Notes: generated from the letters alone by a model not told the origin. A stretch of 64,000 nt of DNA from Bacteroidota bacterium (GCA_028875875.1 JAGWUV010000015.1:1-64000); one strand, 5' to 3'; counted from the stretch's first letter, positions 36,283 to 45,590 are shown. Program-made: numbers and translations.

Positions 36283-37623
36283 TTATAATTTTAAACCCTG
36301 TCCTTTATAAAACTCCAGCAACTTCATCTTAAACACATAATCGTATTGGTTGGCCACCTGCTGCAGCTTAGCTTTCAGCAAATTGTTTTGATTAGTGATA
36401 AGATCTATCGTACTGAGTAATCCAATTTCATAACGCTTTACTGCAAAATCATAAGCCTTTTGGGCGCTTTCCACGCTTTTCTTCCCGGCATTAAATTTTT
36501 CAAAAGCATTGACTGCATTTGAATAGGCTGTATAGATATTGTTTTTTAACGTTACATCCGCCTGCTCTTTTTGCAATAAAGTGTTCTTAAGATTTAATTT
36601 GGACTGCTCGTACGCTATCCTGTTCTGTCCGTTATTGAAAATTGGAATTGATAAGCCCAACCCCAAGCTCTGCCTGAAGTTCTGGTTCAGCTGGTCGAAA
36701 TAATGGAGTTTATTCCCTGTAAATGTGGTGGCTTTATCATTAAAGGTGCTGGCCAGTGAGTAACTGCCTCCAATGGTGGGAAATAAACCTCCCTTGTTGG
36801 ATAAAACATTTTTTTCAGCCGCTTTTATTTTTAGATCATTAGAGCGCTGTTGTGGTTGTGTAGTTAAAGCCAGTTTATAAACAGCTTCAGGGTCCAGATC
36901 GGCAAAGCTTTCCAGCGGTATCTTATCTGCGGAAGGGGTTTCTACTTCAAAAAGTGCTGCTGCATCAAGGTTTAGCAATGCTTTAAGCGATAAAACATTC
37001 TGAACGAATATGGTTTTGCTATTATAATAATTACTGCTGTCGCTTGATAGTTGTGCTTCCAGTTCTACCTGATTCAGTTCGGGTAATGCACCGGCATCAA
37101 CCCGTTTCTTTGTAATGTCTAACTGTGCCTGTGTTTGAGCAATCTGTACCTCACTAATATGCACTTGTTCTTTAGCAGCCAGTACCTGCAAGTAGTAAGT
37201 AGCAACATTAAGAGATACATCATTCGCCGCTTTTTCAATATCTACCAAAGCAGCTTCGGCACTAAAGCGGTTTGATATAACATTGTTCTTTAACCTTCCC
37301 CAATTATACAATTGAGCATTCCCCTGCAAATTATAATTCTGATAAAGTAACTGTGTTGTAGTGAACTGGTTGGTAGTAGGGTCAATAGAACGACCAAACT
37401 GAGGACCAACCCCTGTTGAAAAACTGGCAGTAGGGTATTGATATAATTTTGCTTGCTTTAATTGCAAAGCTGCAGTACGAGCTTGTACATCGGCTTGTTT
37501 TACTGAAATGTTATTCTTCACTGCGTAATCGATACACTTCCTCAAATCCCATTTCTCAGCAGGAGCTTGAGCCAAACCCTGGTAAACAATAGCCAAAGAA
37601 ACCAGTGTAAACAATTTTTTCAT
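36283..37623 (-). CDS. TolC family outer-membrane efflux channel
   Basis: 446 residues with a signal peptide (cleavage near YQGLAQ, residue 19). The body shows two internally related halves of long coiled helices with short barrel strands: AVKNNISVKQADVQARTAALQLKQAKLYQYPTA is kept short here to its pattern of A/L heptads, and GLGLSIPIFNNGQNRIAYEQSK is the second strand region. Forms a trimeric channel for type I or MacB-type efflux. A TAAATTTG element just upstream resembles a -7 box. It is first in a two-gene operon with the adaptor. Confidence 0.93.
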   Translation of the reverse strand: MKKLFTLVSLAIVYQGLAQAPAEKWDLRKCIDYAVKNNISVKQADVQARTAALQLKQAKLYQYPTASFSTGVGPQFGRSIDPTTNQFTTTQLLYQNYNLQGNAQLYNWGRLKNNVISNRFSAEAALVDIEKAANDVSLNVATYYLQVLAAKEQVHISEVQIAQTQAQLDITKKRVDAGALPELNQVELEAQLSSDSSNYYNSKTIFVQNVLSLKALLNLDAAALFEVETPSADKIPLESFADLDPEAVYKLALTTQPQQRSNDLKIKAAEKNVLSNKGGLFPTIGGSYSLASTFNDKATTFTGNKLHYFDQLNQNFRQSLGLGLSIPIFNNGQNRIAYEQSKLNLKNTLLQKEQADVTLKNNIYTAYSNAVNAFEKFNAGKKSVESAQKAYDFAVKRYEIGLLSTIDLITNQNNLLKAKLQQVANQYDYVFKMKLLEFYKGQGLKL

Positions 37624-37684
37624 AATAAAACAAATTTAACAGAATCTGGCAGTCCTATTATTTTTTTCGATAAATGGTCTACAT

Positions 37685-38857
37685 TCAAGGTAAGTGGTTT
37701 ATTTTCTCAAATGCCTGATGTAAATCAGCCTGTAAATAGGCTGCTTCTTCCAGGCCAACATAAAGCCTCAGCATCCTGTGTTCCTTTTCAGAAGCATTAA
37801 ATTCGGCCCTTTTCATTCCTGCACAACGTGGTATCACAAGGCTTTCATAACCACCCCAGCTTACCGCCATCAAAATATGTTGTAATGATTCACAAAAGGT
37901 TTCTATCGTTTCCACATTATTGCATTTTATGACAAAAGTTAATAAGCCACAAGCGCCATTCATCTGTTGCTTGGCCAGAGAATATTGGGGGAAAGAAGGA
38001 TGTAAGGGGAAAATAACTTCTTCTACTCTTGGATGATTTTCTAAAAACTCAATAACAGCATTTGTGGTACGGGTTATCTTCTCAAGCCTTGCTGTTAAAG
38101 TTCTTAACCCGCGTATCAACAGCCATGCATTGAAAGGTTGTATGCCAGACCCGATATTCATGTATTCGCTGTTGAATATTTTCTCAATCATCTTTTTGCT
38201 TCCGCTTAAAACACCAGCAACAGTGTCACTATGGCCACTAATATATTTTGTTGCAGATTGCAGGGAAAGATCAATACCTAAGGCTACCGGTTTTTGATAG
38301 ATAGGAGTACAATAACTGTTATCGCAAATGGTTATGATGCCTTTCGAGCGGGCAAGTGTAGCAACAGCTTTAAGATCCTGCAGAGCATAGTTCCAGCTAT
38401 TAGGACTTTCCAGATAGACAATTACGGTATTCGGCTGTATCGCTTTTTCAAAATTTTCTATACTAGTACCATCAATGTATGTATGGGTAACATTAAAGCG
38501 GGGCAATATCTCTTCAAACATTTTTCTGGCCCATGTATAAACACCGGTTACACTAACAATATGATCGCCACTCTTCACATTCGCCAGCACCGCAGCAAAT
38601 ATTGCAGCAGCACCGCTGTTAAATACAAGACAATCCTCCGCTTCATCGAGTGCTGCTAGCTTCTTTCGTAATATCTCTACCGTTGGATTCAGTCCGCGGC
38701 TGTACAACCAGGTAGAATATTCATCTTCAAAACTCTTTCGAAGGTCATCTACTTTCTTAAACGCAAAATTGGAGGTTTGAATGATGGGTGGTGCTACCGC
38801 CCTGAAATATTCATCCCTGTGTTCGGCATACTCGTTTAGCAAAAAAGATACATCCAT
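37685..38857 (-). CDS. Cys/Met metabolism PLP-dependent enzyme
   Basis: 390 residues from the ATG at 38857, which lies four bases after the permease stop; an upstream frame extension overlaps that gene. It belongs to the cystathionine gamma-synthase / beta-lyase / methionine gamma-lyase family: YSRGLNPTVEILRKKLAALD, FNSGAAAI, ICDNSYCTP, and the PLP lysine in LQSATKYISGHSDTVAG. The specific reaction cannot be assigned. Coupling to an amino-acid permease suggests degradation or interconversion of an imported sulfur amino acid. Confidence 0.88.
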   Translation of the reverse strand: MDVSFLLNEYAEHRDEYFRAVAPPIIQTSNFAFKKVDDLRKSFEDEYSTWLYSRGLNPTVEILRKKLAALDEAEDCLVFNSGAAAIFAAVLANVKSGDHIVSVTGVYTWARKMFEEILPRFNVTHTYIDGTSIENFEKAIQPNTVIVYLESPNSWNYALQDLKAVATLARSKGIITICDNSYCTPIYQKPVALGIDLSLQSATKYISGHSDTVAGVLSGSKKMIEKIFNSEYMNIGSGIQPFNAWLLIRGLRTLTARLEKITRTTNAVIEFLENHPRVEEVIFPLHPSFPQYSLAKQQMNGACGLLTFVIKCNNVETIETFCESLQHILMAVSWGGYESLVIPRCAGMKRAEFNASEKEHRMLRLYVGLEEAAYLQADLHQAFEKINHLP

Positions 38858-38861
38858 ACTT

Positions 38862-40187
38862 TTAGTTTTTATGTTTTCTGAATTGCCCAGACATAAAATA
38901 GATAGCAACAAAAGCTCCTAAGACTATTGTACCCACCAGCGCTGTTTGTGGTGTTTGAATGATGATACTTGTGCAGACAAAAATATAAGCTGCCATAAAG
39001 ATCAATGGCATAAGCGGGTAAAGCCTCATTTTATAAATTCCGGTATCATCTAAGTTTTTTGTTCGTTTGCGTAACACGAAAATCGTAGCGCTGCTTGCCA
39101 CCATACCAAACGAATCGAGAAAGATTGAAAAGTTGAGTATTTTTTCGAAGGTTTGAGCGAAAAAAAGAATTACGATACAAACAGCAGCAAAAATGGTGAG
39201 AGAAATTGTGAGTACACCATTTTTTTTACTTTGCTTTGAAAACAAAGAAGGCAACGTTCCTTCCTCACTCATCGCATACATAACACGGGGGTTACTCATG
39301 AGTAAAGCATTTACATAAGCCAGCACACCAAAAAACAGGAAGAAAGAAAAAACAGCGGCTCCCGTTTGTCCAAATACTTTATGCATCACCACATAAGCTA
39401 TTTCTCTTTCTGTTTTCATCTGCTGAAAGCCGATAATGGAATAGTAGCTGAGATTGACAAGAAGATAAAGGCTAATGATAATAGCAATGCCCCAAAAGAT
39501 ACCACGGGGAATATTCTTAGAGGGATGCGCTACCTCATTTCCAAAATTAATAGTTTGCTGGTAGCCTCCATAAGTAAAAGAAACGGCAATAAGACTTATA
39601 CCCAAGCTTTGAATCCAACTCATGGGATGCCCTGTAACTGTGGCTATAACGGCTGTTTCAGAATGCTTTGGAAAGAAAAGGGCAGCGATCAAAACCATTA
39701 TCATTCCTATTTTAATAAGCATCAAAATATTTTGTGCCATTGAACTCATTTTCAACCCCATTAAGTTAATAGCATAGAATACAATAATTGCTGCACAGCT
39801 AATAAGAGCTTTATCTATATCAGTCCACTGATATTGCGGAAAAAGTTTAGTAATATACCCGCTTCCAATTAATGCTACACCACTTAAAGAAGCAGCATTA
39901 CTGATCAGGATTACACAATTAATGGCGAAAGCTATGCTGGGATGATATGCGTAGGAAAACACTTTGTAATATCCACCGGTTACAGGATAGCGGCTGCCTA
40001 TTTCAGCATACGTTAATGCACCGCAAAAAGCAACGATACCACCCAATATCCATGCAGTAAAATATACGGAGGGCTCAATGGCATCTTTAGCCGAAGTAGC
40101 TGCCGTTCTGAAAATTCCCATTCCAATTACCAGCCCTACTACGATCATTGTAAAGCTGAATAAGTTAAGTTTTGGTGATGATGCCAT
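38862..40187 (-). CDS. APC family amino-acid permease
   Basis: 441 residues with about 12 membrane helices. Characteristic opening segments are LFSFTMIVVGLVIGMGIFR (first helix with the GMGIF unwound substrate site) and GGIVAFCGALTYAEIGSRYPVTGG. It imports amino acids by exchange or proton symport in the inner membrane. The next gene, four bases on, is a sulfur amino-acid PLP enzyme, which hints at the substrate. Confidence 0.92.
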   Translation of the reverse strand: MASSPKLNLFSFTMIVVGLVIGMGIFRTAATSAKDAIEPSVYFTAWILGGIVAFCGALTYAEIGSRYPVTGGYYKVFSYAYHPSIAFAINCVILISNAASLSGVALIGSGYITKLFPQYQWTDIDKALISCAAIIVFYAINLMGLKMSSMAQNILMLIKIGMIMVLIAALFFPKHSETAVIATVTGHPMSWIQSLGISLIAVSFTYGGYQQTINFGNEVAHPSKNIPRGIFWGIAIIISLYLLVNLSYYSIIGFQQMKTEREIAYVVMHKVFGQTGAAVFSFFLFFGVLAYVNALLMSNPRVMYAMSEEGTLPSLFSKQSKKNGVLTISLTIFAAVCIVILFFAQTFEKILNFSIFLDSFGMVASSATIFVLRKRTKNLDDTGIYKMRLYPLMPLIFMAAYIFVCTSIIIQTPQTALVGTIVLGAFVAIYFMSGQFRKHKN

Positions 40188-40423
40188 AGGCTCAGTGTAA
40201 AATTGAATGTACTGAAAAAGTAATTAGTGAAGAAGGTTCATTATCCAAAGCGTGAAAATTTTATTTTAAGATGGCACCCAAACTAACCTCATTTACTTAT
40301 ACCTGATTTTGAGTTGCACCTCCTGCCCGGAGATTATTACATAAATGAAAAATTACAGCATGAAAATATTGATACGGCAACCCCATAACGGCATTATAAA
40401 CACTTCCACGAAAACGATATAAC

Positions 40424-40456
40424 AAAAAGAGGCCTTCCATAAAAGAAAGCCTCTGC
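40424..40456 (-). terminator. Terminator of the DUF6089 gene
   Basis: AGAGGCTTTC pairs with GAAGGCCTCT (one bulge) and, on the minus strand, is followed by TTTTTG. The remaining 40188-40423 contains no gene; a loose TTTG-N23-TACTTTTT arrangement there could serve the permease. Confidence 0.8.
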
Positions 40457-40494
40457 TTTTACAATACCCACACCCGTTTTGTTAATGATCCCTG

Positions 40495-41361
40495 TTATCT
40501 GAAATACCATTTATCGTACACTTTTTGTTTTCCCAATTTATAGTAGTAACAGAGCTGAAAAGAATAAAAAACATCTTTGTTATTAGGATTGCCCCTTGGC
40601 TGCCAACCGGGTGAGGTGAGCAATGGATTTACCTCATCCCCCCGATAAGTAAGCTCGTATACATAAGGCGAAACCTGTGATCTATCCGGATATTTTGCAC
40701 CGCTTACATCATCCAAATAATCTGTATTTGTAAACCTGAAAGCAAACTCTATCCCTATGCCTGCCTTGGTATTTATATCTCTTCTAACACCTAAACCAAC
40801 TGTGAAACTCAAAGCCTGTAATCCATATATTTTCTTACCACTGTTTGCCACCTCAAATTTTTCTGATTGAATATTTGCCTGTGCTGTTTCATATTTTGTT
40901 CCCGATTGGCCTTCCGTTCCATAATCATGCAAATGCACTTTTTTACCGTACCTGTCTATCGTTATTGGATCGTAGAAAAAAATACCGGGACCAGCAAAAA
41001 GGTATATCCAGTTTTCATTTTTTTGACCATCAATAAGATCATATTCAGTAAGTAAACTAAGCTCATACACGTGACTGGTGAAGTTGAGGTTTCTTTCTCT
41101 AAAATTTAAGGCAGGAGATTTTTTATCATCCCCTCTCACGTTCAGGTAAGAAAAATTAAATCGTTCTCTAAATCTTTTCAGGAAAGAATAGCTCACACTC
41201 ATATTTGAAGCAGGTGATACCTGGCTAAATGGTCTTCCATTAAACATAAGATCTCCATAATAAGCACTAATACCCATACCCGTTCCAACTGTTATATCTT
41301 GTGACCTGAGAAATAAACAGCCCCATGAAAAAATTAAAGCAAGCAGCATATTCTTTTTCAT
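40495..41361 (-). CDS. DUF6089 family outer-membrane protein
   Basis: I chose the ATG at 41361 (MKKNMLLALIFSWGCLFLRS), giving 288 residues with a normal signal peptide; the longer frame to 41484 adds 41 residues that do not look like protein N-terminus. The mature part begins with QDITVGTGMGISAYYGDLMF and has the strand pattern of a small outer-membrane barrel (WIYLFAGPGIFFYDP, FTVGLGVRRDINTKAGIGIEF). DUF6089 proteins are widespread in Bacteroidota and uncharacterised. Confidence 0.8.
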   Translation of the reverse strand: MKKNMLLALIFSWGCLFLRSQDITVGTGMGISAYYGDLMFNGRPFSQVSPASNMSVSYSFLKRFRERFNFSYLNVRGDDKKSPALNFRERNLNFTSHVYELSLLTEYDLIDGQKNENWIYLFAGPGIFFYDPITIDRYGKKVHLHDYGTEGQSGTKYETAQANIQSEKFEVANSGKKIYGLQALSFTVGLGVRRDINTKAGIGIEFAFRFTNTDYLDDVSGAKYPDRSQVSPYVYELTYRGDEVNPLLTSPGWQPRGNPNNKDVFYSFQLCYYYKLGKQKVYDKWYFR

Positions 41362-42014
41362 AAGTAATTTTTTTACAGTTTGAAATTCGCAGCATACAAT
41401 TCCATTTACCGAGTAGCCACTCAGAAAAAAATTAATAAACAGAATAAAAAAGGCGGAGTTTATAGAGGCGGCATTTCCTAACATTCAACTATGTCAGGCA
41501 GTGCAAACCAATCATAACACTTATTCCTAGGCTTTGCCAATATTTATAAAACCCTGTTCTCGTGAAGGATGGTTTGTATACAATAAAAATCTCCCGGGAG
41601 GCAAAACACCATTTAAACTAAAAAACACAAGCAGGAGTTAACTTTCACTTTATCTACATCGATATTCGATGCTTATATTTTTCAATCGTAAAGCTATTAC
41701 GATGCTATAAATTTATCTCTGACCAGCATCAATGACAGAACTGATTGTGATCAGTAGTAAAAATTTTAATACAGGTAAAATTATTTACTGCGTTGCATTA
41801 CAGAGAAATTTATCCAAGCCCTTTTATTGACACTTACATGACCAATAAATCTGACCATCATCAGACATTATTTACTTAGGATATAGATGAATTGCCACAT
41901 CCTTTAGTAGTGGTTATACATTCAAAACAATTTAAAATGTACTAAGAAAAATGGTACTCAATTTTAAGTTTATAGCAACTTCATGTATCTTTCATTTCCT
42001 CAAACAAAGGCCGT
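41362..42014. other. Intergenic region with no gene seen
   Basis: About 650 bases between divergent DUF6089 and acyltransferase genes. It is AT-rich and full of stops. Near 41985 a TATCTTTC sequence could be a -7 box for the acyltransferase, but no clear TTTG lies upstream at the proper distance. No hairpin of note. Confidence 0.4.
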
Positions 42015-43166
42015 ATGAACCAACGTTATTATTCTTTGGATGTTTTTCGTGGCGCTACAGTTGCACTAATGATCATGGTAAACAACCCCGGATCATGGGA
42101 GCACATATTTACTCCACTGGAACATGCACCCTGGCATGGTTGTACACCTACCGACCTGGTGTTCCCATTCTTTCTATTTGCCGTAGGTAATGCGATGGCC
42201 TTTGTAATGCCAAGATTTGAAAAAGAAGGACCTGCATATTTCTGGAAAAAAGTAATTAAAAGAACCTTACTTATATTCCTAATCGGCCTTTTCTTAAACT
42301 GGAGTCCTTTCATTAAATGGACAGATGGTCACATCGATTTTAAACCCTGGGATGGCGTAAGAGTTATGGGCGTACTGCAACGTATTGCGCTTTGCTATGG
42401 ATTTGCATCTATCATTGTGTATTATGCCAAAACAAAAGGTGCTTATGTAATCAGCGGAATTATTTTACTAGGATATTGGCTGCTATGCCTGCTCGCTGGC
42501 AGCCCTTCCGATCCTTATAGCCTGCAAGGTTTTTGGGGAACTCAGTTTGATATTAACCTATTTGGCATATCGCATGTGTATAAGGGTGAAGGGGTTCCTT
42601 TTGATCCTGAAGGATTATCCAGCACCTTTGCAGCTATTGTACAGGTAATACTGGGATTCCTTGCTGGCCAATACATTCAGCAAAAGGGTAAGAGTTACGA
42701 AATGCTAAGCAACCTGCTTATTGCCGGGCTGATATTAATGTTCGCAGGTTATTGCTGGGATATGGTATTCCCTATCAATAAAAAAATATGGACAAGCAGT
42801 TATGCTTTATATACATCAGGACTTGCGATGGTTATTCTGGGAATACTTATTTATCTTATTGAATTCAAATCATACAAAGGAAAATGGAGCAACTTCTTCG
42901 ATGTTTTTGGAAAGAACCCTTTATTCATTTTTGTATTAAGCGGTTTTCTTCCACGAGTACTTGGTCTTGTACGCATATATGACCATATAGATGAGGAAGG
43001 TAAAAACGTGTATTTATCTCCCTTTGGCTGGTTCTATGAACATATATGTAAAAATATCAGTAGCGATCTTAGAGTGGGTTCACTGGTGTATGCCTTGATA
43101 ATGATCGCGTTCTACTGGTCGATCGTTTACATGATGGATAAAAAGAAAATTTACATCAAAGTATAA
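42015..43166 (+). CDS. HGSNAT-like acyltransferase (DUF5009 family)
   Basis: 383 residues with about 10-11 membrane helices. The family-defining N-terminus is present: SLDVFRGATVALMIMVNNPG, HAPWHGCTPTDLVFPFFLF. Human HGSNAT transfers acetyl groups from acetyl-CoA across the membrane to glucosamine ends of heparan sulfate, the family's reference activity; bacterial members are uncharacterised. The His of HAPWHGC is the position proposed for acetyl transfer. It converges with the MurU-like gene, with their stop codons adjacent, and may be part of an amino-sugar cluster. Confidence 0.88.
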   Translation: MNQRYYSLDVFRGATVALMIMVNNPGSWEHIFTPLEHAPWHGCTPTDLVFPFFLFAVGNAMAFVMPRFEKEGPAYFWKKVIKRTLLIFLIGLFLNWSPFIKWTDGHIDFKPWDGVRVMGVLQRIALCYGFASIIVYYAKTKGAYVISGIILLGYWLLCLLAGSPSDPYSLQGFWGTQFDINLFGISHVYKGEGVPFDPEGLSSTFAAIVQVILGFLAGQYIQQKGKSYEMLSNLLIAGLILMFAGYCWDMVFPINKKIWTSSYALYTSGLAMVILGILIYLIEFKSYKGKWSNFFDVFGKNPLFIFVLSGFLPRVLGLVRIYDHIDEEGKNVYLSPFGWFYEHICKNISSDLRVGSLVYALIMIAFYWSIVYMMDKKKIYIKV

Positions 43167-43883
43167 CTATATAAACAAAGCCTCTGCTTTTGTAATATTT
43201 TCAGGCTTACCTACATCAATCAAGGCTGAACCGGTGTGATCATATCCTTTAATGTTGTGCTTTTCGGCAAGAGATAGGTAAACATCTATCATTGAAAACT
43301 TACCTTCCTGCCACATAAGCTGAAATATAGAAGAACTGATCACATGAATTCCGCTAAAAGCAAAAGGTGTAAGTAATGCATTGCTTCTTACAATTCTTTC
43401 CTGACCGGTATTTACATTCTTCCATCCGCACAACTTCATGTTTGCATCAAACAAAAAATAACGAGATGAATTACGATGACTCACAGCTAATGTAGCCAAG
43501 GGTTTTTGCTGCCGGTGCTCCACTATCATTTGCTGCAAAGAAAGATCAGTTAAAATATCAGCATTCATAACAACAAAATCTTCTTCCTCTTTAAAGTACC
43601 AGGCAGCTTTTTTCAGCCCCCCGCCTGTTTCCAACACCTCACTAGTCTCATCACTAATGCTTACAACACTTCCCCAACCTTTATTTATTTGAACTTCTTT
43701 TATTATCTGGTCTGCAAAATGATGTACATTCACCAGTACTTCATAAATACCGGCACGCTGTAAATATTCTATATTCCGCTGTAATAAAGTTTTACCATTT
43801 ACAACAGCTAAGGCCTTTGGATGATGATCGGTCCATGGCTTTAACCTTGTTCCGAGACCTGCAGCTAAAATCATTCCCTTCAT
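43167..43883 (-). CDS. MurU-like sugar-1-phosphate nucleotidyltransferase
   Basis: 238 residues. N-terminal nucleotide-binding signature LAAGLGTRLKPWTDHHPKAL; metal-binding Asp in VMNADILTDL; ETGGGLKKA. These match the MurNAc-1-phosphate uridylyltransferase branch (MurU) of NTP_transferase enzymes, which works with the kinase AmgK to return peptidoglycan amino sugars to UDP-MurNAc. The neighbouring kinase-RapZ protein, 24 bases upstream in the same operon, supports this pathway. The exact sugar is not proven. Confidence 0.85.
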   Translation of the reverse strand: MKGMILAAGLGTRLKPWTDHHPKALAVVNGKTLLQRNIEYLQRAGIYEVLVNVHHFADQIIKEVQINKGWGSVVSISDETSEVLETGGGLKKAAWYFKEEEDFVVMNADILTDLSLQQMIVEHRQQKPLATLAVSHRNSSRYFLFDANMKLCGWKNVNTGQERIVRSNALLTPFAFSGIHVISSSIFQLMWQEGKFSMIDVYLSLAEKHNIKGYDHTGSALIDVGKPENITKAEALFI

Positions 43884-43907
43884 ATACTTTCAGTTAATGA
43901 CGAGTTA

Positions 43908-45353
43908 TTATAAACTTCTTACCCAGTTATTTTCATTGGTATGGGTCAACTGCACTTTCAGCTTATATTTATTTCGAAGATGCCTTGCGGTTTGTTCTGC
44001 TGCGTACACGCTTCTGTGTTGCCCGCCGGTACAGCCAAAATTGATCATCAAATGATCAAACCCTCTTCTTAAATATTCCTCCACTGTAATATCTACCAGG
44101 TCCCAAACACTGTTGAGGAATTGGTTCATATGTGTTCGTTGTTCTAAAAAGTCCTGAACAGGCTTTTCCTTACCCGTTAATGTTTTGTACTCATCAAACC
44201 TACCGGGATTCAAAATACCCCTCATATCAAACACAAATCCCCCTCCGTTAGGTGTAGTGTCCGGAGGAATACCATTTCGATAACTAAAGCTGTTGATCTC
44301 TATTCGCAAAGGAGTTTCTTCTGTTGCCTGTGGAGGTGTAAAACGTTCTATCACCTCATCATTTACAATGATCCTCAAAACCTTATCAAATTCAGGCGTT
44401 ACAATACCTATCCGCTTGTTTTCAATGAAAAATTTAAGATTGCGTAGCGCTAGCGGTATACTGGAAAGAAAATGAGCCTTTCGCTCAAACAATCCTCTAA
44501 ATCCATAGGCTCCTAACACTTGCAATAATCGAATCAGCACATACCCATTATACTGACTTTCAAAAGTCATCCTATCAATGGGTGAAGGAAGCAGTAGATC
44601 AACCTGGTCCATATAAAACTTCAGCAGGTTGTTCTTCCATTCTTCACTCAGCTCAGCCTTTGCCTGCCATAATAAACTAGCCACATCGTATTGCAACGCA
44701 CCTTTCATTCCACCCTGGTAATCTATAAAATACACCTGCTCGTTATTCACAATAATATTCCTGCTCTGAAAATCGCGGAACATAAAATGCTTGTGCTCCG
44801 TTTTAGTAAGATAGGTACTCAAGGCATCAAAATCATCCAGCATGGCTTGTTTATCGTATGGCAAACGAAGCGTATCGAGAAAGTAATATTTGAAGTATAG
44901 CAGATCACTCAAAATAGCTTGTTTACCAAACTCCTTTGCAGTGAGGCACCAATTATAATCCATGCCTTTATCACCTTCCACCTGTATCAGGGCCAGTGCT
45001 TTCAGGCTTTTTTCGAACAAGCCGTAAACATATTCATTATGCCCGTGCCTCTCCAGTTTATTCAATAAGCTTTCTGTACCAAGATCTTCCTGTAAATAAA
45101 TAATTTCTTCATCATTGATACATAGTATCTCCGGAACGGGTAATCCTTTATTCTTAAAATGCCTGCTGAAATGTATAAAGGTTCTGTTCTCCTTTACATT
45201 CAGGTTCCAGGTAGCTATATACGTTTTAGAAGCACTATATACCCTGAAATAAACACGGTCGCTTCCACTTTGAGGTAATTTTTCTATCCTGTCTGCTACC
45301 ACTCCTTTGCAACTCAAAAACAGGTCGGCAACATGATTAACAAAAGGCTCCAT
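43908..45353 (-). CDS. Sugar kinase (APH/AmgK-type) fused to RapZ C-terminal domain
   Basis: 481 residues in two parts. Residues 20-300 are an aminoglycoside-phosphotransferase-fold kinase: IIYLQEDLG hinge, catalytic loop MFRDFQSRN at 191-199, metal-binding IDYQGG at 210-215. AmgK of Pseudomonas, which phosphorylates MurNAc and GlcNAc at C1, has this fold. Residues 350-481 are a RapZ C-terminal domain (IEINSFSYRNGIP, GGFVFDMRGILNPG, FGCTGGQHRSVY at 439-450). In E. coli this domain binds glucosamine-6-phosphate and RNase E or GlmZ. The RapZ N-terminal ATPase is absent. Upstream of the MurU-like gene in one operon. Confidence 0.9.
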   Translation of the reverse strand: MEPFVNHVADLFLSCKGVVADRIEKLPQSGSDRVYFRVYSASKTYIATWNLNVKENRTFIHFSRHFKNKGLPVPEILCINDEEIIYLQEDLGTESLLNKLERHGHNEYVYGLFEKSLKALALIQVEGDKGMDYNWCLTAKEFGKQAILSDLLYFKYYFLDTLRLPYDKQAMLDDFDALSTYLTKTEHKHFMFRDFQSRNIIVNNEQVYFIDYQGGMKGALQYDVASLLWQAKAELSEEWKNNLLKFYMDQVDLLLPSPIDRMTFESQYNGYVLIRLLQVLGAYGFRGLFERKAHFLSSIPLALRNLKFFIENKRIGIVTPEFDKVLRIIVNDEVIERFTPPQATEETPLRIEINSFSYRNGIPPDTTPNGGGFVFDMRGILNPGRFDEYKTLTGKEKPVQDFLEQRTHMNQFLNSVWDLVDITVEEYLRRGFDHLMINFGCTGGQHRSVYAAEQTARHLRNKYKLKVQLTHTNENNWVRSL

Positions 45354-45499
45354 CGATTTTATACTTGAGCGATAAAAATAGCGGATATGATTTAATTCAG
45401 TGAATTTTAATCGAATGCCTGCTCTTAGGCCGGTGAAAATTTGCTAACTTAATGTAGTGCTATTCGAGTCAAAATCATCTTTAGCATACAAGAATATTT

Positions 45500-45590
45500 T
45501 TTGCTGAAATTGTATTTAACTTTTAGTTTTAACTCCTTATTCGGTTGCTTGCTCAAAGGGCCAGGGTTTTTACTCCGGCCTTCTTTTTTA
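45500..45590 (+). ncRNA. Candidate small RNA (promoter plus terminator, no ORF)
   Basis: On the plus strand TTTG (45500-45503), 20 bases, then TAGTTTTA (45524-45531) resembles a -33/-7 promoter. Transcription from about 45538 would yield roughly 50 bases ending in a bulged hairpin AAGGGCCAGG...CCGGCCTT (45556-45582), then CTTTTTT. Both flanking genes are on the minus strand, and the T tract is on the plus side only, so the hairpin does not serve mutY. No reading frame is inside. Confidence 0.4.
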
